The notes beneath the pieces are model-generated. The model was not told the DNA's origin. It saw only the letters and a list, made by a program, of their open reading frames with translations, and did not search any database. Source: Cladophialophora immunda (taxonomy: Eukaryota > Ascomycota > Eurotiomycetes > Chaetothyriales > Herpotrichiellaceae). From it: 64,000 bases of DNA. The position numbers were made by a program, and so were the translations under genes. Positions 11,161-23,857 of the stretch are shown piece after piece (the stretch's first letter is position 1; the number at the start of each line of letters is the position of its first letter). The stretch spans positions 3,572,463 to 3,636,462 of the forward strand of contig NW_015622543.1 of assembly GCF_000835495.1 (NCBI RefSeq), written 5' to 3'.

Positions 11161-12990
11161 TTGATGTCTTGCACTTGTCTCTTTTCCACGGCCTGACAAA
11201 AGCAGAAGGCTAGAGTGGGCCGCATGTTGTTTGGTATTGTTCAAGCATTGCATTGGGCTGGGTTCATGAGCATTGAAACAGGGGCTTGCATTGGGCAAGC
11301 GGTAATCATCTGTATCACCAACCAATCATAATATTTTGTTCCAAGGTTCTGTTCGTTGCTCTCTCCTGTCTCTCCATGTTTGTTTTCAATGTTCGTCTCT
11401 GGGCATTCCTGCCTACCGTTCTCGGGCAGTCCACACATAGCGGGTTCAAGAATGGCCATTTGCGCCTTGCACCAGAGCACTTGGGCACCTTCTTACGAGA
11501 AGCAACAATCTCTCTCGGCGTACCGGATTCGGTCACATATCAAGATGGTACATCCTGTGGGGCACATTTCTTTACAGTCAATGCTCGCTTGGCAGTGAGG
11601 TGGTCTACAGACTTGGTCCACCCACTTACTTACCTGTAGGGCCTCATGATGTCCCTCTTCTTGCTATCAGTCTAAACCGCCAACTTCCAGATCAGGTCAG
11701 GAGTCCCTTGGTAGGAGCTGGGCGTTACAGGCGGGTCGTTTAGCTCCAAGAACGGTGATGTTGTCTGAGGAATATCAGCTCTTAAATGCTCAAGCAGAGC
11801 ATACATCTGAGTGAGCCCAGACACCAGCGCCAACCGTCCCCATTCACACTCCTTCAATAAGTCTTCAGGATCTCCTATGCTGAGGCTTCGACGAACAGCC
11901 TCGAAGCTGCACTTATACATTGACGGATGCTGAGGAAATTGATGGACGAGGATGCCGAGGCGGACACTCCGCATTTCTTCATGCCGGCAATGTTTGTCGA
12001 CATTCATTTGAGTTGGACCCATGGCAGGAGACCGATCTTTGTCTACAAAAACATTTGGGTCGCACGTATATTGGGGTATGTGGAACGAGGTCGATCCATA
12101 CATCTGGCTGCTTGCGGGAAAAGAGACCACCCCAGACGCAACAGATGGGCACAAGCATCATGCGAGTGCGGTCTGTTTGACATGTGGATCAACGGGCAGA
12201 ATGCCTACGACCCCATAGCATCGCGCCAGACGCTTCTTTTTGATGCCCTTACCGCCGTATTTCGAGGGTAGCCTGCAGGAGCTGCTATTCTATGCCAACG
12301 CACATTTATGGTTCTTCTTGTAGGTGCGACAGCGAGGTGGGAGAGCGTTCTCACAGGCAATGTCGGCACGCGAAGAGGAAGCCCAACATTAAGGGGCCTG
12401 CTTTCGGCGAATGTTGGGTCTAGCCCGCACAGAATTGATAACAGCCTCGCCGAGGACTCGCCGAACAACATCGGCAGGGGACTTCATGGACAAGCGGTCG
12501 GCGAAGACCCGTCGCGCATGTTGTTCAACGCGTTCTTTACGAGACAGACAAGGATGATGGGGCATCTTAAGTCGGGGAGCAAGTGGTTCCGGTCCTGAGG
12601 CTGTTCGCATATGAAGATACGTGATAACCGCACGGTAGCCGGTGGTCCTGGAGAAGTATAGGGGCCCAGTTGGATGGTTTGAAAAGCATGGTTGGACCGG
12701 AGGGACGTGTAGAGCCGCCGGGCCGTGGAGCTGATGATGGCTGAGATGAGCATTGATAGTGCCGAGGCCGAAGCATGGGCGGGCTTTGATATTCAGCCTC
12801 GTGAGGGGCGGCGGCTATGGTGATTGGTGGGATGCGGGGATGACGACAAACTCGGCATCTACTCCCCGGGCTCTAGTCGTGGTATGAGACCAAATGCTGA
12901 CAATTACGAGATAGGCGTGAAGGAAGGCTTGAGTAAACACTCCCTATCTCATCCTCAGGCCTCTTCTAGAGTCGCCCGTCGGCCCTTCTG
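11161..12990. other. Long intergenic stretch with possible gene relic
   Basis: 1.8 kb without an intact gene. The only coding-like signal is on the minus strand between about 11672 and 12770 and is listed separately. The last 200 bp are the promoter of the iron-type dehydrogenase. Confidence 0.4.
11672..12770 (-). pseudogene. Possible relic of a coding gene
   Basis: Several overlapping minus-strand open stretches in different frames read like protein: 12770-12484, 12610-12389, 12161-11979 and 12154-11672. The last ends in a convincing C-terminus (LVSGLTQMYALLEHL, DLIWKLAV). One stretch contains WIDLVPH, which recalls the WIDL motif of DUF3425 regulators. No spliced model joins them into a known family. 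This is either a decayed gene or a fast-evolving intron-rich gene I cannot model, and function is not assigned. Confidence 0.25.
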
Positions 12991-14247
12991 ATGCTCCGCG
13001 CTCTCCAGACAAAAGCCCACATCTCGCCTGCCCACGTCGCCAGCCTCAACAGTCAAACCGCCCGCCGGACCATTAGAATGGACTCGCATCTCCATCCCCT
13101 CCAGGGGCTCTACAAGCCCAACAACCTCAAGGGACTCTACTATGGGCCGGACGTGGTCAAGAACCACATCCTCTCGGTCCTGCCCACCGAGACGTCCAAG
13201 GCGTTCATCATCACGGGCAACTCCCTGGCCAACAAGACGCCGCTCATCAAGGCGCTCGAGGAGCTGCTGACCAAGGACCACCACGCGGGCACGTTCAGCA
13301 ACATCCGAGAACACGCGCCGGTGGCGCAGCTCGACGAGGCCACCGCCATCGTCAAGAAGGACAGCACCATCGACACCATCATCTCCGTGGGCGGCGGCTC
13401 GCCCATCGACAGCGCCAAAGCCATCGCGTACCGGGTGCACGAGACCTCGCAGAAGTGGCTCCTGCACATCACCATCCCGACCACGCTGTCGGCGGCCGAG
13501 TGCACCGCCATCGCGGGCTACACGCAGGCGGACGGCACCAAGACGGGGATCAGCCACCCGAACACCTACCCGGCGTACATCTTCTACGACCCGAAATTCG
13601 CGCGCTACACGCCGCCGCACCTGTTCCTGTCGACGGGGCTGCGCGCCATGGACCACGCCGTCGAGAGCCAGTACCACCCGACCACGACGTGGGTGCCGTG
13701 CCGCCTCGTCGCGCTGAACGCCATCACCGAGCTCTTCCGCCTGCTGCCCAAGTACAAGGCGGACCCGACGGACGAGGACGTGATCACGGGCCTGCTCCTG
13801 GCCGCGTACGCGTCCCTGGGCTTCGTGGGCCAGAACCTCAAGGGCGGCCTGGGCCTGTCGCACTCGCTGGGCTACGCGCTGGGCTCGCCCTACGGCATCC
13901 CCCACGGCATCACCTCGTGCTTGACCCTCGGGCACGTCGTCAAGCTCAAGGCGCGCCAGAGCCCCGAGAACGCCGAGAGCATCGCCGCCATCTTGCCGTA
14001 CATTGGCGGCGGGGAGAAGCGGTCCGGCGACAACGTCGAGGACAGCGACCGCGTCGGAGACCGCATCTTGGGCCTGGTGCAGGACCTCGGGTTCAAGACG
14101 ACCCTCACCGAGAAGGGCGTCGGCAGGGACCAAATCGACATCATCTGCGCGAGGGCCACCGGCGGCCTGATGCCCCAGAAGGAGAAGACCACGCAGGACG
14201 CAGAGCTCCTCAAGGCGGTGAGAGGGCTGGTGGAGACGTTGTGGTAG
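12991..14247 (+). CDS. Iron-type alcohol dehydrogenase / maleylacetate-reductase-like
   Basis: A single exon of 418 residues in the group III metal-dependent dehydrogenase fold. The NAD(P)-binding stretch VGGGSPIDSAKA is near residues 130-141. Metal-site histidines are expected in AMDHAVE and in GLSHSLGYALGSPYGIPHG. The family includes alcohol dehydrogenases and maleylacetate reductases of aromatic catabolism, and sequence alone does not decide the substrate. A second start at 13078 (MDSHLHPLQGLY) matches the usual family N-terminus. The 29 residues before it are basic and lack acidic residues, so they could be a mitochondrial presequence. Third codon positions are extremely G/C-rich and there is no intron, unlike most neighbours. 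Confidence 0.87.
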   Translation: MLRALQTKAHISPAHVASLNSQTARRTIRMDSHLHPLQGLYKPNNLKGLYYGPDVVKNHILSVLPTETSKAFIITGNSLANKTPLIKALEELLTKDHHAGTFSNIREHAPVAQLDEATAIVKKDSTIDTIISVGGGSPIDSAKAIAYRVHETSQKWLLHITIPTTLSAAECTAIAGYTQADGTKTGISHPNTYPAYIFYDPKFARYTPPHLFLSTGLRAMDHAVESQYHPTTTWVPCRLVALNAITELFRLLPKYKADPTDEDVITGLLLAAYASLGFVGQNLKGGLGLSHSLGYALGSPYGIPHGITSCLTLGHVVKLKARQSPENAESIAAILPYIGGGEKRSGDNVEDSDRVGDRILGLVQDLGFKTTLTEKGVGRDQIDIICARATGGLMPQKEKTTQDAELLKAVRGLVETLW

Positions 14248-14516
14248 AGTGATGCAGAGGGTTTGATATATTTCGTTATTACCAGTCTCAAGTAGCAGTA
14301 AAAGTATACAAGTACCTCTAAACCAAAAAAAAAGGCAGGTATCAATGTGCTGTCACATGAAAGGACCAGTTGGGTCTATTACATAGCGTCTAGTTACTGT
14401 TTGAATTGAAAAAAAACAACAAAAGGAGCTACGATGAGCAGCAAAGGATCATAGACACAACCCTCGCCTTGCTTCTGAATTATTTTATACCCCTGTTCTC
14501 CTTTCTTGACCTTTCC

Positions 14517-16114
14517 TCAGCTCCATGTCGTCGTCGGCCACCCACCCAGAGTCGAGGCAGTCCCCCAGCCTCCACTACGCGAGGAAGCAGAAGCGGAAGC
14601 AGGATAGGTGTTGACACTGCTTCCATCCGTAACGCAAGTCGACCCCAGAGAGCTGGAGGTGGAGGAAACGACCGCTGAGCTCGACATGCTCTGCGCAGTT
14701 GGAGACCCCGACGCCGCACCGGTCACGCTCGTCGCACCCCCAGCAGCACTACTGCCACCGCTAGTAATGCTCGTCTCTGACCCGGTCCCTGACTCCTGCC
14801 CCGCAGGCACCGCGTACGGCCCGATTCCCGGCCTGGGGAACTGGGGCGAGCCGTCGACGTCGCTGAAGGAGAAGCGTTGGGCGCGGATGGTGCGCGCGGT
14901 CCAGCCCTCGCGGTAGTCGCGCATGCCGTGGTAGACGATCCAGTGCTCGGACCCGTCGGGGCTGGTGGTGAAGCTGGCGTGGCCGACGCCGTAGACCTCC
15001 TCGTCCGGGTTTTGGGCGAAGACGCAGCCGGCCGTGTGTTTCGTCCAGGACGCCGCGTCCAGGGGGTCCGCGCCGCCCGCCGCCAGCTCCAACTGGCCCA
15101 GGCAGTAGTTGCGGTTGTCGCTGCGTGCGGCGCTGTAGATGATAAACACCTGGCCCGTGGCCGGGTTGGTCAGCTGCTGGGGCCCCTCGTTGGAGGCCAG
15201 CCGCGCGTTGACGGTGCGGTTGTACGGCGTCTGCTCCCAGGGCTGGTCCGGGCGCGAGATCACCGTGCGCGACGAGGGCGGGCCCGGCACCACCATCCAC
15301 GGGTTCGCCAGGCGCGTGATGCACAGCATCGACGGCCACGACACGTACTGCGCCTCCCAGCACGAGTACACGTGGTACAGCCCCGTGGCGTGCACCAGGT
15401 ACGTCCCGTCGATCGCGAACTGGTTGTACGTGTCCAGCTCCGCCTTGACGCTGTACTCGCTCCCCCACGGGTCGGACGTCGACGACTCCAGCACGAACAT
15501 CCGGTGGTTCACCGCCGGACAGCTGAAGTCGCAGTACATGTCCTGCTCCGGGGATGGCGTGTCCGCGTCCACGTCCGCCGTGAAGATGATGTACCATCGC
15601 CCGTCCAGCATGTGCAACTCCGGCGCCCACAGGTCGTAGCTGTACGACGTGTTCGCCGGCGGGCTGAAGGCTAGTTTCACCTCGGCGTTGTTCCAATCTC
15701 TGCATAGTCAAAAATCATCATCAGGTTAGCTGGGTTACAGAATGAGGGACGTCAATGCGGCTGTGTTTGTTTCTTTCTCCATAGTGGGGCGCCCAAATGG
15801 GAGCATCATAGCTGGTCTTGGACTTACGTGAGGATGCTGCTCCGGAGGATTGTGATGTTGTCGTTGGTTGTGTATGTCATGTAGTAGTAGTTTTCGTAGC
15901 GAATCACCCATCTAGCAACAAAATGTGAGCACTTAGTTAGTCCACAGGCTGCTTCTAGGGATCCACGAGAGAGTTCAACGCACGGATCTGCCCCCACAGT
16001 GTTGAGGATGGGATTGGTGTATGTAGCCCCATTTGCCGTCGAGGTCGTGGTTTGCCCTTGACACGGATTGATCAATAGGATAGCGAACAGAAAAGCAGAA
16101 GCAATAAACGCCAT
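14517..16114 (-). CDS. Secreted glycoside hydrolase family 43 enzyme
   Basis: Exons 16114-15984, 15911-15828 and 15699-14517 (introns of 72 and 128 bp) give 465 residues. A signal peptide (MAFIASAFLFAILLINPCQG) leads into a five-bladed beta-propeller domain. The catalytic base Asp is in VGADPWV, the transition-state Asp region is around the WAPELH block, and the catalytic acid Glu is in SNEGPQQL. GH43 enzymes cut arabinan, xylan or related side chains of plant cell wall. After about residue 365 the protein becomes Ser/Thr/Gly-rich (about 100 residues), a probable O-glycosylated tail and a natural PMT substrate. No hydrophobic GPI tail is seen in this frame. The exact GH43 specificity is not resolvable here. 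Confidence 0.88.
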
Positions 16115-16517
16115 TGGGCGTTCCAGTGCCAGTGCAGCGTGGAGAGCTTAACAAAACGAGAGGATATGAAAGAACCAGGGCAGCCTTTCGTTTCCTGAGA
16201 TGTCTTGTAGGTAGCAGATCAAGGTGCTGTTGTGCCCGCATTGAGGTAACATCCAGCCACTCGTGGTGGAGCATATTCCTTGTCCGGCTTCGAGATCCTG
16301 GAGCAAGTGCGGAGTAGGTGATGGACAAAGGACGGCGATCACCATACGCAGGCAGATCATGACTCTGATCATACACTGACCTCACCGTGCATATTGCATT
16401 TTGCATATGGGGGCCGAGGTCCTCAACATGTGCAGGCATATAGAACTTTTGAGCATATTCTCGGCTGGGAAGGGATTGAGACTCGTCCACTCGCCCATCT
16501 GCGAGGCTATATAAATC
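16115..16517. other. Intergenic, GH43 promoter
   Basis: About 400 bp between two minus-strand genes. No element recognised. Confidence 0.4.
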
Positions 16518-17954
<1,437 letters not shown>

Positions 17955-19013
17955 ACTCGATTGGCTGATTGGTGTCAGGGTAAGCAGAACCTTCGCTGGA
18001 CCTTGTACAGATATTTCGGGGGGATTCAGCTCCTGTGATGGTGCTACAGTTGATTTTTCGGTCGAGAGAAGTGTGGCAAAAGAAACTCAAGGAGGGTTTC
18101 TTGGTCAATGACAATTCATGAATGTTGTTTACTCATTACTCCGTCTTGGTGGATGCTTGACATGCATGACAGGATCGAAAGGGTGGAAAGTACCTCGGTT
18201 CTGAAACGGTGAATCATGGGACGTTAGCCGCAGTTTTATACAGAGGAGCATGTCAACCATACGCGATATTGGATATCCTCAGTCTCTCCCCTCCCTTTGA
18301 CAGTACCTCAAATATGACCCTTTGGATTGCAGAAGATCGGCTCTTTCAAACCTTTACACCAGCTAGTGGCTGGCAGTGGATAAGTACAACCTCTCCAATG
18401 GACCTCTCGACACATCAACCTGGTCCACAAAATCGTCGGACACCGAAAGCGATGGGCGGACTGAGGAACCAAGAGCTGACAGTCTCCGGTTTGCTCTGAT
18501 AAGAGGAAGACAATCTCCAAGGTAGTGAGAGAGCCTTCGCATCACCGAATAGTACGCCCGCAGTCTTGTTCGTCTGGAATATATATTCCGACCAATTTGC
18601 GGTAGATTCACAAACCCCTTGGGAGAAAGACAACGTTGACACGAGCATCTGGTGAGCTTGCCTCCTGAATAAGAGAGGGGATCGCTCCATACCGGCAAAT
18701 GCTATGTTGTGCGCAGCCATGTTCTTCGAAGAACTAGATTCAAGGAACGCAACACCATCAATGGCAGAACAGAGACGGGAGGAAACATGTCGGTTTCGAT
18801 AGACACGGCTATTGTCCGGTATCGGATTCCTTCTGCCGGCGTCTTGCCCGTCCAACTTCCCCATGCTGTTATTCCCCTCATAGAAGTCCAGCGCTCGAAT
18901 ATATCAATATCTATATCCCACATACGTACTCCTGCTGGCGTGAGGTAGCGCCGTGCCACGAACAGTTGTGATATCCTTTCCAGACCCTTTCAGCAACAAC
19001 TCGCAAAAGGGTG
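17955..19013. promoter_or_regulatory. Divergent promoter region, MDR reductase / hydroxyacid dehydrogenase
   Basis: 1.06 kb between opposed start codons. AT-richer near 18895-18925. Short open stretches on the minus strand (18415-18864) do not resemble any family. Confidence 0.45.
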
Positions 19014-20396
19014 ATGGCAGAAAACGCATCTCACCTAAACGGCACAGCCAGCGTCTCAGGGCAAGTACCAATTGAGACAACCGAGGTCCCTACCTATACA
19101 ATCATTCAGGCGGACGGTGTCTACCCTGTATGCTCACAGTGTCTAAGGAGCCATGCGTGCTTCTGGAGCGATGTTCAACTGATACATGCAACATAGGACG
19201 ACGTCGTGGAACAGCCAATCTTCACGGCAAACCCAACCCATGCCTACAAGTTGAACTATGTCTCAACCAATCTGTTTCCGACCGGCACGCCGCTGCCGAA
19301 ACCATGGTCGTCCATCCCCAAGGACTTGAGGGACCAAGTCGACGGCATCATGGTGTTGAAGATGGGGTTCACGGCCGCCGATGTCGAGTTGTTCCCGAAG
19401 CTGAAAGTGTGAGTGCCATTGCCTAAGGCTGCCCATGGTCCGAGTTTCTCGGAGATGCTGTTAGTGACTGAAAGCTGACACGGACTGTTCAATTGTTGAT
19501 TAGCATAGTCCGAATGGGCGTTGGATATGATCGACTGGATCGGGTCGCGTTGGCGAAGAAGGGCGTCACTGTCTGCAACGTGCCAGGTTCGGCTCTCTGA
19601 TTTTCTTCCTCTCCCTCCATCTATCCCGACACGTCTTGAATCCGGCGTGCTCACTCTTTGTCGCGGCGACAATCTAGACTACGGCACGGCCGAAATCGCA
19701 GACCACGCGCTGGCCCTGTCGCTCTCCCTGCGGCGCGGGGTCCTTTTGCACCACGACCGCCAGCGCCAACCGTACGTCTACCCGTGGATGTACATCGACA
19801 CGCCGCTGGTGTCGCGCATCCAGCAGGCGACGTTTGGCATCCTGGGGCTGGGCCGGATCGGCACGGCGGCGTGCCTGCGCGCCAAAGCGTTCGGGTGGAA
19901 CGTGCTGTTCTACGACCCGTACCTGCCTAACGGCGTCGACAAGGCCCTGGGCATCGAGCGCACCAAGGACATCGCCGAGCTGTTCCGGCGGAGCACCAAC
20001 CTCAGCATTCACTGCGCGTGCACCCGCGAGACCCGCGGCATGATCTGCTGGGACTTGGTGAAGTTGATGCCCCGCGGCGCCGTGCTGGTCAACACGGCGC
20101 GCGGCGAGGTCCTGCAGCTCGACGCCGTGGAGCGCGCCCTGCGCGAGGGCATCCTCGCCGGCGCGGGCCTCGACGTCCTCCCCGAGGAGCCCATCCCGGA
20201 GCACAACGTCCACCCGCTCATCCGGGCCTACCGGGAAAAGGAAGAGTGGCTGCTCGGCAGGATGGTCTTGACCTGCCACACGGCCTTCTACAGTCCGCAG
20301 AGCTTCGTCGACATTCGGGTCAAGAGCGCCCAGACCATGCGCGAGGTCTTGATCGACGGCTTGCAGAGCAACGTCATTACACCAGATATGCTGTAG
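19014..20396 (+). CDS. D-isomer-specific 2-hydroxyacid dehydrogenase (CtBP-like)
   Basis: Exons 19014-19127, 19197-19408, 19504-19586 and 19678-20396 (introns of 69, 95 and 91 bp) give 375 residues. The enzyme reduces a 2-keto acid with NAD(P)H. The nucleotide-binding motif is GILGLGRIG. The catalytic Arg is in NTARGEV, the Glu in DVLPEEP and the His in LTCHTAF. Internal blocks VRMGVGYDRLD and CNVPDYGTAEIADHAL are typical, and the latter is restored only by the third intron. Exon 4 is far more G/C-rich at third positions than exons 1-3. Substrate unknown. Confidence 0.9.
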
Positions 20397-20590
20397 CAAT
20401 GGAGAAAATGTGACTGAACATATGTGCCACCTGTGCTATTCTGGCGATCGTGTTTTGTCGTCTTCATTATCTTCGTCGTCGGATCATTATATACTGTGAG
20501 TGCGTATGTACATTTCCGTCTCTCCCCGGATAGTCCGCCGCCGTCGGAACATTGCCATCAAGTACTAGGCTTTGTGATTCTGTGCCGTGG

Positions 20591-22319
20591 TCACCACTTC
20601 CTCAGTCCTCCGCGTTTCTGCCTGGCACTCCCGCTAAACAGAGTCCCGTCGTAGTCGGTCCCGTTGTTGGGGTAGTCGATGGTGTAGTTCCCGAAGCAGA
20701 CGTAGTCGTAGTTGCTCGCGTCGTAGGCGCTGGCCTGGCTCGTCAGGAACGAGCTCAGCGGACACAGCCCGTCGCTGCGGTTGCCACAGTAGCCGCCGCG
20801 GATGGTCGACAAGGGCAGGATGCCGTTGTTCAGCCGCATGCGGATGAACTTGTGCGTCGCGTTGCTGGGGTTGTACCCGTACTGGGTCGGGTAGTATTGC
20901 GTCTGCGATGCGTTCTTGGGCGTGGGACTGCCGGACCCGCACCCAATCACCTCCGTCACCAGTCGCGCCGAGAAGGGCGTCAGGTGCGACAGGATGAAGT
21001 GCCGGTTGGGGTCCGGTGGGTATTGCGTCAGGGACGGCGGGTCGCGGAGGTAGTCGAGCGAGGCCGCCGTGAGCACCGAGATGATGATGTCGTCGTGCGA
21101 GAAGTCGGCGTACAATTTCTGGTGCAGCGGAAATGTCCGCGAGTTGTTGGTCAAGCTGCTGTTGACGCTCGAATTGGAGGACGTGATGTACTGGTTCTGC
21201 AGCCGCGCCAGCAGCTCCTGCAGATAGCCGATACCCTGTGCCCTTCCCGTCGGGTTGCCGTACGAGTAGTCGTAGTAGTACTCGATGTCCAGCGTGCTCT
21301 CGAACCCGGACCATTCGTCTTCGGTGAAGAGAGTGCAGAAGTCGGATTGGCCCAGATAGTTGGACTCGTACGCGCAGATGCTCCTAGTTTGTGGTGAGCA
21401 CGGGGACGTTCTCAGTGCCAACCGGGTAGTACTTGACTTACTGCATGGCGTATGTATCGTTGAGAGTGAGGTTAAACCCGTTTGGAATGTATTGAGATAG
21501 CCGGTCTTGTGCATCAGACAGGTAAAGTGGCAGGTAGCTCAACAAATCTAGATCCCCGAGATACCCAGTGACTGGATCGTAATCATTGAAGCAGGAATCG
21601 TACGACGCCAGGGTATTATTCTCGGTTCCGCCCTCGGGGATGATGACAAGGTTGAATGGGCTGGTGAAATTGGCGAGCGTCTGATCTGGCGTGGGCTGGT
21701 AACTGGGTCCGAAGAATCCCAATGCCCAACTGATCTGTGTATTCTGGATCCGGGATTGGCTTGTTGTCCTCAATGTCAGCTTCGGTCGGTCGGTACCATT
21801 GGCGTAGGTTGCGTTGTACGCGACCTGGCCTTGAGTAGCGTTAAAAAGCGTGCGGCCATATCGGTTCCAGAAAGTGACACCAGCCATAAAAGACTGGGAA
21901 GCACCAATGCCAGTGAGATAGTCTTGTGCGAGGTCATAGCGGTACGAATTCAAGAAGCTGAGGGGGCCAGTGAATTGGGACGAGGAATTGGTTCGAGTCC
22001 AGTTCATCACCTTACCGGCGAAGTTGGCATCGTTCTGCCCGTCGTCAAAATAACTACCGGGGAAGCGAGCTCCATGGCGTTGCAGTAGATGAGCCTGCTC
22101 GACTTGACATCCATCTGGCAGACCAACATCGCTCACTCCAAAATAGTCCTCGGCATTGTCCGCATAGGGTGTGATCTCCCCCCAGTATTGCTGGATGATG
22201 CTGATGTCAGTGAGGACGTCCGAAGACGAGTTTGTGCTCGTCTGTCGCCGTTGGCGAGGGGTGGGAGACGAGGCTGCTAGAGACGGGAGGATGGCCAGGA
22301 GAGCCAAAGGGAAATGCAT
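20591..22319 (-). CDS. Secreted histidine acid phosphatase (phytase-like)
   Basis: Exons 22319-21442 and 21383-20591 with a 58-bp intron give 556 residues. A signal peptide (MHFPLALLAILPSLAAS) is followed by a dibasic-rich stretch. The phosphohistidine motif is QRHGARFPG and the proton-donor motif is FSHDD. Many N-glycosylation sequons and paired cysteines fit an extracellular phosphatase. The family covers acid phosphatases and phytases that release phosphate from esters at low pH. It is convergent with the hydroxyacid dehydrogenase gene (194 bp gap). Confidence 0.9.
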
Positions 22320-23857
22320 TGTGCTTCTCTATCCAGGTTAGCCCTGCAGGAAAAGGACCAAATGGTAGAGGAGGGAACATGGTAGCAAGGTGGAGGAGAG
22401 CTTTCGAGCTCTTGTACCACTGCGCTGGGTGTCTGGAGCTTGCCGGGCGCTCTGGTGACGACAACAGAAGCATGCTATCTGTCCCTAGTGCACCTACTAA
22501 GCTTGCAGGAAGCTTGTAGAACCTTTCGTCGAATAGAAGGGCTGGTCTGTGAGAAGCAAACCTGGAGGGGAAGCACAAGTCCGTGCCCGGTGGTTGGTTA
22601 CGAGAGGGGATTGCGGGCAGGAGGATCTGCTAGCCGATGATCTAGGACGACAGAGGAGGTTGCATTGAGGACGAGTAGCCGTCTAGATAGGCACATAGGT
22701 AGGAATGGGGCAATTCTTGGGAGAATGCTTGTCCTGCTCCTCGGCTCAGCCTGCTCCGTGGGTTCTGTGATCGATCTACACGTGGCTGACGAGTCCCGAC
22801 CGATTTGCAAGTTCGTTACTGAGTCCAACGCCTCTTGATGCATCGGTGCTTATCTGATAATCTCTGGCGTCGGTGGCACAGGTGGGTGATGGCAGGTACA
22901 GCATCAAGGATTGGATCCAAATGCACGCGGTGGGTCGACGCAGTCATGATTCTATGGCATTGTCTGAGTATAATATCCATCCGAGTGTGCCTCCTCTTTC
23001 CGCTGTCGGATGCCTTGAGGCTAGTGATCGCACAGCGCTTCCTTCTGGATGGGTGCTGGCGACCTCAGCTTCATCTTCGTTGTACTCTCCTGCTTCCGTC
23101 TGCGACACTCGGTGTGATTGTGGTGACCTTCAGGATGTTCTTCCGCTCGACGAGCTTGCAAGGGAGATCTCCAAGTCAACTGCGCGTATCCTCTGACGGC
23201 CGTGCCACAGTCACTTCGCCCGTGAAGGCAGCGAGAACACCTCCTGTAGGGTGATCTCCGTGAAATGAATCTGAATCGACGATTGCGTGGAGTCGGTCAG
23301 TGGGAGACTCTGGCGGGGCATAGGTTTCTCATCTCCATTGTCATTGCTCTCAGAGACATCGGTGTATAGGAGTAGGAGACATTCAGATGTTGGAGGGAAC
23401 AGAGCATCCAACAAGTGACAACCATCACCAATACAGAATGAGTACTCGGTACCCCGTAGAAAATAATAGTCGAGTGGTAAGGCGAAGATTCTTGGGTTGG
23501 TGGACGCCAGTTTGCCGGAAACCGATTTCTTGTCCCGGCAAATGAAACGCAGCCACGCCAGACTCGCCGACACCCTCCCGCCCTGCACATCGCCTTGCTG
23601 CTCCTTCGCCATATTTTGTCTTGTCCTGGACTTTTCGGCATGCACGAAGTTGGGCTGTGGTCTCATCGTTGGCTCGAGTCCATATCCTGCATGCCACGAT
23701 CCCTTGCCCTTGGGTTGCAAAGCTCAATGTTAGTCCCCCGTCAGCAAGCATCCTCCTCGTTGCTGAACTCTGTGCCCGCGCTGCGTCTCTGAAGGTTGGT
23801 TTTGTCTCATACCACCATGATTGCGATGATGCGTTGTTTGTCTTGAGATCCCGGAAC
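22320..23857. other. Intergenic, divergent promoter region
   Basis: 1.5 kb between the phosphatase and the disordered-protein gene. The plus-strand frame of the latter is open back to 23621 without an ATG, so an upstream exon is possible. Nothing else recognised. Confidence 0.4.

Noticed and set aside
12955..14133. 392-codon minus-strand open frame antisense to the same gene
   Set aside because: Arg/Gly/Val-biased composition of a GC-rich antisense frame, with no recognisable domain and no splice or promoter support.
13455..14252. Long plus-strand open frame of 265 codons, rich in Arg/Pro/His, overlapping the iron-type dehydrogenase
   Set aside because: Out-of-frame shadow created by the extreme third-position GC of the real gene. 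The dehydrogenase frame carries all family motifs.
14761..15711. 316-codon open frame overlapping GH43 exon 3 on the same strand
   Set aside because: Frame shadow of a GC-rich exon; GH43 active-site motifs are in the other frame.
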